NCBI GenBank assembly: GCA_016793265.1
Contig: JAEUHT010000211.1
Location: 1-34,279, forward strand
Reading direction: 5' to 3'
Source: Planctomycetota bacterium
GTDB lineage: Bacteria; Planctomycetota; UBA1135; UBA2386
Length of the DNA: 34,279 bases
The notes under the pieces are model-generated. The model did not search any database. It had not been told where the DNA came from and was given only the letters and a program-made list of their open reading frames with translations. Both the position numbers and the translations under genes were made by a program. Below, in pieces: positions 16,858 to 24,308 of the stretch. Position 1 is the stretch's first letter; each line of letters opens with the position of its first letter.

Positions 16858-17724
16858 TCACGGCGAGATGACGACGCGCAGCGAATCGCGGCGCAACACC
16901 AGCCACCGCGGGAACACCGCGGCGACGTCGACCACGAGCTCCCCTGGCCGCTCGCAGACGAACTGCAGCGAGGTCGGCCCGGCGTCCGTGATCGTGACGC
17001 CACGCGCCTCGGCGTCGCGCACCACCGCGCCGCTGACCGCCGGGAGCTCCCCGCGAATGCGCCAGGTGACCGACACCGGCGCGCCGACCTTGGCGGCCGG
17101 CGGCGCCGCGACGAGGTCGAGCAGCTGGGGCGCGGAACCTTCGGCGACCGCCGCCTCGACGAGGCTGGCCGAGAGCCGCCGGTCGAGCGCCTCGGCGACG
17201 CCGAGCATCGACTCTGGCGGGCAGCCATCCCCCCGCACGCTGACGAAGAGGTTGGCATTGGCCCACAACAACCGTGAGCGCCCCAACGCGGCGGGCAAAC
17301 GGCAGCAGAGATCGCCGAGCGGCGGGCCCTTCTCGTAGGGATTGACCCGCATCATGGTCATCGACGCCACGGCCACCAGTTGCCGCTGGGCCTCGGCGGC
17401 CGAAGTCGCGGCATAGATGTCGATGTCGAGGCGGTGTTCCGCCAGCGGCACCTTCAGGAAGCGGATGCCGAGGCCGCTGTCCGCCTGCACCACCGTTCGG
17501 TCGGCGGTCGCCGGCCCCGCCGCCGGCACCAGCTCGGCGACCCGATCCCAATCGAGCACGACCACGCTGTCGGCGGCGCCCTTCGTCGCTGCGGGATAGC
17601 CGATTCGGGCGGGGAAGTCGTCAGGCTGGCGCGAGGCAGGGGTGGGTGTCATGGCCTGTGGATCCGTGGAGTTGCACGCGCCGAACGCGAGCCCGAGCAG
17701 CAGCAGCGAACGACCGCATGACAT
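16858..17724 (-). CDS. lipoprotein, candidate immunity protein for the adjacent effector
   Basis: This 288-residue protein has a signal peptide and a lipobox-like 'AFGAC' with Cys17, so it is probably a periplasmic lipoprotein. The mature part is Ala/Val-rich with a Cys pair at 'GDLCCRLP'. Its C-terminal 75 residues are beta-rich ('VSVTWRIRGELPAVSG', 'WLVLRRDSLRVVISP') and look like an immunoglobulin-like sandwich. No known family was recognised. Its ATG overlaps the stop of the upstream effector candidate in TGATG, so translation is coupled. The overlap and the export signal are typical of a T6SS effector-immunity arrangement, which is an inference. A structural lipoprotein role is the alternative. 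Confidence 0.7.
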   Translation of the reverse strand: MSCGRSLLLLGLAFGACNSTDPQAMTPTPASRQPDDFPARIGYPAATKGAADSVVVLDWDRVAELVPAAGPATADRTVVQADSGLGIRFLKVPLAEHRLDIDIYAATSAAEAQRQLVAVASMTMMRVNPYEKGPPLGDLCCRLPAALGRSRLLWANANLFVSVRGDGCPPESMLGVAEALDRRLSASLVEAAVAEGSAPQLLDLVAAPPAAKVGAPVSVTWRIRGELPAVSGAVVRDAEARGVTITDAGPTSLQFVCERPGELVVDVAAVFPRWLVLRRDSLRVVISP

Positions 17725-18938
17725 CAGACCCAGCTCGTCGGTTGCAGCCCGAGCAGCAAACAGAGGTTGGTCGCGATGTCGGCGGCGGTGCCGGGCTTGG
17801 AGCCGAAGAGGTCGTAGTAGTTGCAGGAGGCGTCGATCGAGCTCTTGACGTAGTCGCTGCGGCTGGTGCCGGTGACCGGGCCGGCGCAGGCATCATAGAC
17901 CTGGTCCGAGTAGCTGCAGAAGGCGTGGTTGCCGAAGCTCGTGCGCATGCCCTTCTTCGGCGTGTCCTGGTTCCAGTTCGTCGGCGCCAGCGGCTTCGGG
18001 AAGGTGCCGACGACCATCGTGCCGCCGTTCGGCAGCGAGAACGTCGTCGAGCCATTGCTCTGGTAGAACGGGTTGTTGCAGGCCTGCACGCCGACCAGCG
18101 CCGTGGTGTTGATGTAGCCGAAGTTGTCGTCCGGGGTCAGCTGCGAGTAGCCCAGGTAGAGCATGCGCACGTCCGCACCGAAGGCCCGCGACAGCAGGTA
18201 GACGGCGGCCGCCTGATCGTAGCAGTTGGCCGCGCCACCGCCCGGGCTGCAATAGCGCAGCAGTTCGAAGACGCTGCCGCCCTGCAGGAAGTGCGCACCA
18301 CCATGCACGGTGTCGTACTTGGTGCCGGGCCGGCCGTGGCAGGCGCGCGTCACGGCGACCACCAGCTCCTCGGGCTTCTTCACACGGTCGACACCGCCGC
18401 GCAAGAAGACCCAACGCAGCGCTTCGACCGGGACCCCGAGGCCATGGGCAGGGAAGGGCGCCAGCGGCGGTTTGAAGATGGTGAAGAACTCGACCTGCGT
18501 CGCATTGAGCGCCAACGACAGACCTGCACCATCGCATTCGAGCCCCCAGACGATGCTGCCACGCAGCCGACGCAGGCTGTCGGGCACCTTCTTCAACGTC
18601 ACCTGGACGGTGTGTTGGCCCTCGCCCGTCGGGCACTGGCCCTCGAACGTCAGCTCGTCCAGCGTGCCGATGAGCTTGGCATCACCGGACACATTCTGTG
18701 ATTTGGTGACTTCGACCTTCACCTCGAGTTGCACGCTCGCGGCGTTGAGGGCATAGACCACCGGCTTCTTGGTCGGCTGATCCGCCGGATCGCCGAACTT
18801 CCAGTGCGGAGCGGTGACCAGCGCACCCGACAACGAGGCCTTGACCGGCGCCTTGAACGTCACCTCGACGACCGTGGCGATCAGGATCTTGTCGGTCGGG
18901 CCGACGCCGACGGCAGTGCTTTCACCGGTTTCCGTCAT
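17724..18938 (-). CDS. predicted T6SS effector with transglutaminase-like Cys-His-Asp core
   Basis: This 404-residue protein has no signal peptide. Residues 20-155 are beta-rich. The C-terminal part shows 'NCYDQAAAVYLLSRAFGADV' with Cys239 at the start of a helix, 'GNHAF' with His338, and Asp349 in 'YDAC'. That is the order and spacing style of transglutaminase-like or papain-like enzymes (Cys at helix start, HAF strand, following Asp). The region is rich in additional Cys. The ATG at 18938 follows the DUF4150 PAAR-like gene by 26 bp, a typical cargo position. A peptidase, amidase or deamidase activity is inferred from motifs. It overlaps the lipoprotein gene by 1 bp. No close family was recognised. 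Confidence 0.7.
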   Translation of the reverse strand: MTETGESTAVGVGPTDKILIATVVEVTFKAPVKASLSGALVTAPHWKFGDPADQPTKKPVVYALNAASVQLEVKVEVTKSQNVSGDAKLIGTLDELTFEGQCPTGEGQHTVQVTLKKVPDSLRRLRGSIVWGLECDGAGLSLALNATQVEFFTIFKPPLAPFPAHGLGVPVEALRWVFLRGGVDRVKKPEELVVAVTRACHGRPGTKYDTVHGGAHFLQGGSVFELLRYCSPGGGAANCYDQAAAVYLLSRAFGADVRMLYLGYSQLTPDDNFGYINTTALVGVQACNNPFYQSNGSTTFSLPNGGTMVVGTFPKPLAPTNWNQDTPKKGMRTSFGNHAFCSYSDQVYDACAGPVTGTSRSDYVKSSIDASCNYYDLFGSKPGTAADIATNLCLLLGLQPTSWV

Positions 18939-18964
18939 CGCTGTCAGGGGCCGAGGTCCGAGCC

Positions 18965-19348
18965 TCAGCCCATTGCGTTCTTCTCGTTGTGGAACATCGG
19001 GTCGCCGAGGCGGCAGACGCCCTTGCCCTCGAACTTCACGTCGAAGGAGTACAGCATGAACTCGGCCGCGCCCTTGATCTTGCCGCTGATGACGCCGCCG
19101 CCTGCCGAGCCGGCTTCGTCGCCGGAGGTCATCGAGTACTTCGCGCCCTTGACCATCGGCATCTGACCGTCCACGGTCACCGCGGACGGCCCCCCGCTGG
19201 TATTGCTCGACTGGCCGGTGTTGGGATACGGGATCGGCACCGGCCCACCGGGGGACGGCGTCTTGCACACGTCCGGGAACACGATGCTCATGCCGCCGCT
19301 GCCCTTGTGGGCGATGCCGCGGCCATTGGCGAAGACGGTGACTGGCAT
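18965..19348 (-). CDS. DUF4150 PAAR-like spike tip protein
   Basis: This 127-residue protein starts 'MPVTVFANGRGIAHKGSGGMS' and continues 'FPDVCKTPSPGGPVPIPYPNTGQSS', 'GDEAGSAGGGVISG' and 'EFMLYSFDVKFEGKGVCRLGDPMFHN', the complete DUF4150 pattern. DUF4150 is a PAAR-like domain that caps the VgrG spike and often carries or links to an effector. Here it is a stand-alone tip with the effector candidate encoded next. The ATG at 19348 lies 32 bp after vgrG. The Cys/His content is compatible with metal binding at the tip. Confidence 0.93.
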   Translation of the reverse strand: MPVTVFANGRGIAHKGSGGMSIVFPDVCKTPSPGGPVPIPYPNTGQSSNTSGGPSAVTVDGQMPMVKGAKYSMTSGDEAGSAGGGVISGKIKGAAEFMLYSFDVKFEGKGVCRLGDPMFHNEKNAMG

Positions 19349-19380
19349 GTTCTCGTTCCTGGTCTGGACCGCCGTCGGGG

Positions 19381-21501
19381 TCAGTTCTGGGCGACCTTGC
19401 TGCCCTTCAGGGTCATGTCGCCGGTCGCCTTGGCGGTGATCTTGCCGCTGCCGGTGATGGTGATGTCCTTGCCCTTGATCGTGATGGTGCCGTCCTTCTT
19501 CATCAGGATGCTGGCGTCGCCGGTCTTGATCTCGATCTGATCGCCGGCGTCGATCGTCAGCCGGCGGCCGACGGTGAGGGAGTCGTTGGCGCCGATGCTG
19601 GTCGTTCGTGCCGCCCCGACGGCCACGGCCTGCGCCGCCCCCACGACGATCTGCTGCGCGGCGCCGACATTGACCATGTCGTTGACGCCGATCGAGTGCG
19701 TGCGCGCGGTCGCGATGCTGACCGACTCGCTGCCGCCGACCGTCTCCGAACGGTTGGCACCGATCGTGATCGACTCGTTGGCGCCGACCGTCTCTGTGCG
19801 ATTCGCGCCGATGCTGATCGACTCGTCGACGCCGACCGTCTCCGTGCGGTTGTTGCCGATCGTGATCGACTCGTCGTGCCCCACCGACTCCGTGCGGTCG
19901 TGGCCGATCGAGATGGTCTCGTTGGCCCCCACGGTCTCGGCGCGGTTGTTCTTGACGTGCACCGTCTTGTTCTTCTCGGCCTGGATGAAGAGCTCCTCCT
20001 GGCCCTTCTTGTCCTCGAAGCGGATCTCGTTGAAGTTCGCCGCCGAGCCGCCCGGCGAGCTGCGCGACTTCAGGCCGCTCTGCGTCTTGTTGGCGGGCAA
20101 CGCGTACGGCGGCATCTGCTGGGCGTTGTAGACGCAGCCGGTGACGATCGGCTTGTCGGGGTCGCCTTCGAGGCACTCGACGATCACCTCGTCGCCGATG
20201 CGGGGGTGCACCATCGCGCCCCACTGCTTGCCCGCCCAAGCCTGCGAGACGCGTATCCAGCACGAGCTCTGGTCGTCCTTCCGGCCCTCGCGGTCCCAGT
20301 GGAACTGCACCTTGATGCGGCCGTACTTGTCGACGTGGATCTCCTCGCCGGCCGGGCCGACCACGACCGCGGTCTGCGGGCCGCGTACGAACGGCTTCGG
20401 CGTCACCCGCTGCGGCCGGAACGGCAGCTCCGCCGGCACGCAGGTGAAGCGGTTCTCGTAGCTCGAACGGGTGTCGGCGTTGGCGCCGGTGAACAGCGCC
20501 GACGGCTGCGTCAGCTCGTGTTCGACCGACACCAGGAGGAAGCGCTTGCCGTCGACCTCGGCGCGGAAGTGCTTCCGCAGCCGGAAGGTGTGGCCCGCGG
20601 AGAAGGCGCGGCAGGTGCCCGCCGCGGCGACCAGCACACCGTGGCTCTCCTGCTCCTGCATGCGCACGAGCGCGATCGGGTCGCCGGCCCCGGCGGTGGC
20701 GTACTTCTCCGGCTGGTAGTCGTAGACCTCGTGCCCGCTGTTGTCGCCGATGGCATCCTCGGTGCTGCGCGACACCCGCAGCGGGTTGCCGGGATCCTCG
20801 AAGTTGTAGTCCTTCAGCGTGACGCGCCCCGGGTGCAGCTGCTGGCTGCTGGTCCACTCGGTGACGACGTCGCGCCCCACCTGCCCCACGTTTCCCTGGA
20901 AGTCGGCCTCCGGCTGTCCCTCGCACTCCGGCAGCGAGCTGGTCCCGTCGACGAGCACGACGACGTGGCGGTCCGGCTCATGCCGCACGAAGTAGAAGAT
21001 GCCGACCTCTTCGAGCAGGCGCGAGACGAACGCAAAATCGGTCTCCCGGTACTGCACGCAGTAGACCCGCGGGTCGTAGCTGGCGCGCAGCTTGAACTCG
21101 AAGTCGGGGCAGCCGGCGTCGCGGAACACCTTCTCGACGATCTGCGGCACGCTCAGGTTCTGGAAGATGCGGCAGTTGCTGCGCCGCGTCAGCAGCCACA
21201 ACCACGGGTGCAGTTCGGCCTGGTACTCGGTCAGCCGCGAGTCGCGGCTGCCGAGGCTGAAGCGGGTGACGATGCCGTGCAGGTGCCGCTTCTCGCCATT
21301 GGCCGTCTCGACCATCACCGTGGCGCCCTTGCCCACCATCTCGTGGGCGTCGATGTCGCGGCGCTCCGACTGCAGGCCGACCTCGAACCGCGACAGCCCG
21401 GAGACCAGCTCGCTGCCGCGCATCCACCGCAGCAGCAGGGCGTCGGCGCCGAGCGAACACTCGAACGAAGCGAAACGGGTGTCTTGCGTGTAGGTTGCCA
21501 T
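19381..21501 (-). CDS. vgrG: T6SS spike protein VgrG (TssI)
   Basis: This 706-residue protein has a gp27-like base (about 1-370; 'HGIVTRFSLGSRDSRLTEYQ', 'NCRIFQNLSVPQIVEKVF', 'YCVQYRETDFAFVSRLLEEVGIFYF'). A gp5 OB-fold follows around 410-500 ('VHVDKYGRIKVQFHWDREG'-type, 'SCWIRVSQAWAGKQWGAMVHPRIGDEVIVE'). Then comes a C-terminal beta-helix made of 8-residue units (518-645) and a short tail. The ATG at 21501 ('MATYTQDTRF') is chosen because residues before it in frame are arginine-rich noise. There is no fused C-terminal enzyme domain, so the cargo is probably separate. It heads the minus-strand spike operon. Confidence 0.96.
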   Translation of the reverse strand: MATYTQDTRFASFECSLGADALLLRWMRGSELVSGLSRFEVGLQSERRDIDAHEMVGKGATVMVETANGEKRHLHGIVTRFSLGSRDSRLTEYQAELHPWLWLLTRRSNCRIFQNLSVPQIVEKVFRDAGCPDFEFKLRASYDPRVYCVQYRETDFAFVSRLLEEVGIFYFVRHEPDRHVVVLVDGTSSLPECEGQPEADFQGNVGQVGRDVVTEWTSSQQLHPGRVTLKDYNFEDPGNPLRVSRSTEDAIGDNSGHEVYDYQPEKYATAGAGDPIALVRMQEQESHGVLVAAAGTCRAFSAGHTFRLRKHFRAEVDGKRFLLVSVEHELTQPSALFTGANADTRSSYENRFTCVPAELPFRPQRVTPKPFVRGPQTAVVVGPAGEEIHVDKYGRIKVQFHWDREGRKDDQSSCWIRVSQAWAGKQWGAMVHPRIGDEVIVECLEGDPDKPIVTGCVYNAQQMPPYALPANKTQSGLKSRSSPGGSAANFNEIRFEDKKGQEELFIQAEKNKTVHVKNNRAETVGANETISIGHDRTESVGHDESITIGNNRTETVGVDESISIGANRTETVGANESITIGANRSETVGGSESVSIATARTHSIGVNDMVNVGAAQQIVVGAAQAVAVGAARTTSIGANDSLTVGRRLTIDAGDQIEIKTGDASILMKKDGTITIKGKDITITGSGKITAKATGDMTLKGSKVAQN
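19567..19950 (-). repeat. eight imperfect 48-bp repeats encoding the VgrG beta-helix
   Basis: Residues 518-645 of VgrG form sixteen octads in eight 16-residue units of the type 'NNRTETVGVDESISIG'. The first five units are strongly alike at DNA level, and the last two or three are diverged. This is the gp5-style beta-helix periodicity and marks a site prone to slippage or recombination. Confidence 0.88.
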
Positions 21502-21713
21502 CCGTGCACCAGGTCGCGCCGGCCTGCCAGCAGCCCCGGGCAACGACCTGGGCCGTACTGCTGTTGCAGACGGGGCGAACATTACCCGTCGGCTGCCGCG
21601 ACCCGCAGTGCCATCGACCCTGCTTGCCGCCGCTCCATCGCGGCGAAGCGCAGCACGGCGGGCGCACTGGCCAACGCGCAGCGCAGAGCCGCGCCGCGAA
21701 GGCAAGTTTGTGT

Positions 21714-21742
21714 TTGCTTCACAGCGCGGCTCTGGGTGTAGT
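21714..21742 (+). promoter_or_regulatory. probable promoter of the tRNA-Ser gene
   Basis: TTGCTT at 21714-21719, then 17 bp, then TGTAGT at 21737-21742, placed so that transcription would begin a few bases before the tRNA at 21755. It sits in a locally AT-richer patch. The rest of the 253-bp vgrG-tRNA gap shows no gene. Confidence 0.45.
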
Positions 21743-21754
21743 GCTCGCGCCGCC

Positions 21755-21844
<90 letters not shown>

Positions 21845-21914
21845 GCATCCACCCGGATGCTGTGCCGCGCCCGCACCAGCCTCCACCGCCGCCCCGGCCC
21901 CTTCTGGCTGCCTC

Positions 21915-22364
21915 GTGAAGTCCCCGCGCCAAGGCCAAACGCTCGGCCCCGTGTTCGCCACCATGCTGCTCGCGGCCTGCGCCGGCCCCGAGCTCCACCT
22001 GCACAACCCGGCGGGCCACCGGGTCTTCCTGGACGGCGTGCTCACGTCGGCGGAGGCGGTGCCGTTCCGCTACTACGGCAACCTGCGCTGCGATGCAGAG
22101 CCCGCGGACGTCGACGGCCGCGCCGACTTCGCCCACCGACCGCACAGCGAGGACATCGAGCTCTCGCCGCCGGCGAGCCCTTGGCTGTTCCCGCTCGACT
22201 TCCCGCTCGAGGTCCTGGCGTGGGTGGCGAACGGGGAACGCGCCGCAGCAATCGCGATCGAGCTGCCGGTGACACCCGCGGCAGAACGGCTCGACGGCAA
22301 CACCCCGCCGACCGGCCTCGGCAGCTTCGTCGACCGGGCCCGCGCGGCCCGCGGCCAACGATGA
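21915..22364 (+). CDS. small PEGA-like lipoprotein
   Basis: This 149-residue protein has a short signal sequence and a good lipobox 'LLAAC' (Cys22). The mature part reads 'HNPAGHRVFLDGV' then 'VPFRYYGN' and 'PWLFPLDFPLEVL'. These resemble the 'PaGA.V.vdG', 'F.YYG' and 'PLDF..E.L' blocks of PEGA-domain lipoproteins common in Planctomycetota. PEGA domains are thought to bind the cell surface or peptidoglycan-like material. The GTG at 21915 gives a normal signal peptide. The longer in-frame reading would run through the tRNA and is rejected. Its stop overlaps the murD start (ATGA), so it is coupled to a cell-wall gene. Confidence 0.72.
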   Translation: MKSPRQGQTLGPVFATMLLAACAGPELHLHNPAGHRVFLDGVLTSAEAVPFRYYGNLRCDAEPADVDGRADFAHRPHSEDIELSPPASPWLFPLDFPLEVLAWVANGERAAAIAIELPVTPAAERLDGNTPPTGLGSFVDRARAARGQR

Positions 22365-23767
22365 ACCCCAACCACTTCGACCTGCCTGCCCCCGGCACCC
22401 GCGTACTCGTGCACGGCCTCGGCCGCTTCGGCGGCGGCCGCGAAGCCCTGCGCTTCCTTTTGCGCCGCGGCTGTCGGCTGCGCGTCGCCGACAAGAGCGC
22501 CGGCGAGGACCTGCAAGCCGTGCGGGCCGCGATGGCCGACCTCGGTGACATCGACTGGCAGCTCGGCCGGGAGGACAGCACGCTGCTCGACGGCATCGAG
22601 CTCGTGGTCACCAACCCGGCCGTTGCCGACAGCAACCCGCTGCTGACGGCGGCCCGCGCCGCGGCGGTGCCGCTGACGCAGGAGGTCGACCTCTTCCTCG
22701 CCGCCTACCCGGGGCGCGTGCTCGCGGTCACCGGCACCAACGGCAAGTCGACGACCTCGACCCTGCTGCACCGCGCCCTGTCGCGCTCGGGGCTCGCCGC
22801 GCTGCTCGGCGGCAACATCGGCAACAGCCTGCTCGCCGACGAGGCCAACTGGCGCCGCGAGCAGGTCGCGGTGCTCGAGATCTCGAGCTTCCAGCTCGAA
22901 CGGCTGGCGCCAGTGCGGACCGTGCTCGGCGCCGTGTTCACGCGCGTCGGCAAGGACCACATCGATCGCCACGGCACCTTGGCCGCCTACCACGCCGCCA
23001 AGTCGCGCCTCGCCGCGATCGCCACCGGCTTCGTCGTGCACGCCGCCGACGACCCCGTCGCTGCCGCCTACGCGACGCCGGCACCGCTGCGGCTGCGCTT
23101 CGCGACCGACACCACCCCGGCCCCCAACAGCGCCGGCGTCGACGACGGCTTCGTCGCCCTGCGCCTCGGCCGCGAGCCCGCCGAACGTATCGTGCACGCA
23201 GCGGCCCTGCGCCTGCTCGGCGGCTTCCAGGTCGAGAACGTGATGGCCGCCAGCCTCGCCGCGCGCGCCGCCGGCGCCACGCCGCACGGCATCGGCCTGG
23301 CGATGGCCAACGCCGCGCCGCTGCCGTTCCGCCTGCAGCTCGTCGCCAGCCGCCGCGGGGTGCGCATCTACGACAACGGCGTCTCGACCGAGATCGAATC
23401 GACCATGGTCGCCGTCAACGCCCTCACCGGCCGCGTGCACTGGCTGGGCGGGGGCAAGAGCAAGGACGGCGACTACCGCACCGTCGCCGACCGCATCGTC
23501 ACCAGGGTGGCCACCGCGCACCTGTTCGGGGCCGCCGCCGTGCCGCTCGCCGAGGCGATCGGCGGACGGGTGCCGGTCACGGTCTCGACGACGTTGCGCG
23601 AAGCGCTGCCGCGGGCCCTCGCCGCCGCCGCGGCGGGCGACGCCGTGCTGTTCAGCCCGGCGTTCGCTTCGTTCGACCAGTACCCGAACTTCCGCGCCCG
23701 GGCGCTCGAGTTCCACACCCTGCTGGCGGCTTCGGCCGCTGATGCAAGCGACGACGCGGCCGTCTAA
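22361..23767 (+). CDS. murD: MurD-type UDP-MurNAc-alanine glutamate ligase
   Basis: This 468-residue Mur ligase has an N-terminal Rossmann domain ('RVLVHGLGRFGGGREALRFL') and ATP P-loop GTNGKST at 125-131. It also has 'EISSFQLE' (the MurD-specific acidic block), 'KDHIDRHG' and the Lys of 'HAAKSRL' that would be carbamylated. The C-terminal domain ends 'LFSPAFASFDQYPNF', matching the MurD 'LLSPACASFDqF' motif. It adds glutamate to UDP-MurNAc-L-Ala in the cytoplasm. The usual C-domain 'NDSKATN' block reads 'YDNGVST' (337-343), so the usual Lys is replaced by Val341. Glutamate recognition may differ from classic MurD. It overlaps the lipoprotein gene by 4 bp and is followed 12 bp later by mcsA. 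Confidence 0.88.
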   Translation: MNPNHFDLPAPGTRVLVHGLGRFGGGREALRFLLRRGCRLRVADKSAGEDLQAVRAAMADLGDIDWQLGREDSTLLDGIELVVTNPAVADSNPLLTAARAAAVPLTQEVDLFLAAYPGRVLAVTGTNGKSTTSTLLHRALSRSGLAALLGGNIGNSLLADEANWRREQVAVLEISSFQLERLAPVRTVLGAVFTRVGKDHIDRHGTLAAYHAAKSRLAAIATGFVVHAADDPVAAAYATPAPLRLRFATDTTPAPNSAGVDDGFVALRLGREPAERIVHAAALRLLGGFQVENVMAASLAARAAGATPHGIGLAMANAAPLPFRLQLVASRRGVRIYDNGVSTEIESTMVAVNALTGRVHWLGGGKSKDGDYRTVADRIVTRVATAHLFGAAAVPLAEAIGGRVPVTVSTTLREALPRALAAAAAGDAVLFSPAFASFDQYPNFRARALEFHTLLAASAADASDDAAV

Positions 23768-23779
23768 GATCGCCGGCCG

Positions 23780-24292
23780 ATGCAGTACTGCACCGCGTGC
23801 CAGAAGGCCATCGCGACCATCGTCATCACCGAGGTCAGCGGCGGCTCCGTGACCGGCCAGCAGCACGTCTGCGCGGCCTGCGCCGAGCTGCTCGGCATCG
23901 GTGCGCCGAAGCCGGCGAAGCTGTCGGCCGAGATCCTCGAGGACCTGCTCGGCAGCATGAAGGGCTCGCGGCCGCGCCCGGCGCGCAGCGAAGCCTGCCC
24001 CGGCTGCGGCATGAAGCTCGCCGACTTTCGCGGCAAGGGTCGGCTCGGCTGCCCACGCTGCTACGACACCTTCCGCCAGGAGCTGATGCCGCTGCTGCAG
24101 CGTATCCACGAGGCGCAGAGCCACCGAGGTCGCCTGCCGGCGGTGCTGCCCGAGACGGGCGCCACGAGCGACGATCGCCAGCTCACCGAGCTGCGGCGCC
24201 GGCTCGAAGAGGCCGTGCGCGGCGAACGCTACGAAGAGGCCGCGCGCCTGCGCGACGAGCTGCGGCGCGCCGAACGCGGCGGCAACGACTGA
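23780..24292 (+). CDS. mcsA: McsA, zinc-binding activator of arginine kinase McsB
   Basis: This 170-residue protein has four CxxC motifs: Cys4/Cys7, 'CAAC' near 31-34, 'CPGC' near 73-76 and 'CPRC' near 91-94. They form two zinc sites in the McsA pattern. A C-terminal UVR domain follows at about 134-165 ('LTELRRRLEEAVRGERYEEAARLRDELR'). McsA activates McsB and joins it to ClpC. It lies directly upstream of mcsB (16 bp) and two genes before clpC, the classical order, but no ctsR is present. Length and zinc spacing are normal for the family. Confidence 0.93.
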   Translation: MQYCTACQKAIATIVITEVSGGSVTGQQHVCAACAELLGIGAPKPAKLSAEILEDLLGSMKGSRPRPARSEACPGCGMKLADFRGKGRLGCPRCYDTFRQELMPLLQRIHEAQSHRGRLPAVLPETGATSDDRQLTELRRRLEEAVRGERYEEAARLRDELRRAERGGND

Positions 24293-24308
24293 AGGCGGAT
24301 CCACTGGC

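Noticed and set aside
19567..19950. CRISPR-like regular repeats
   Set aside because: The units are contiguous and in frame within vgrG, with no spacers; they encode beta-helix octads.
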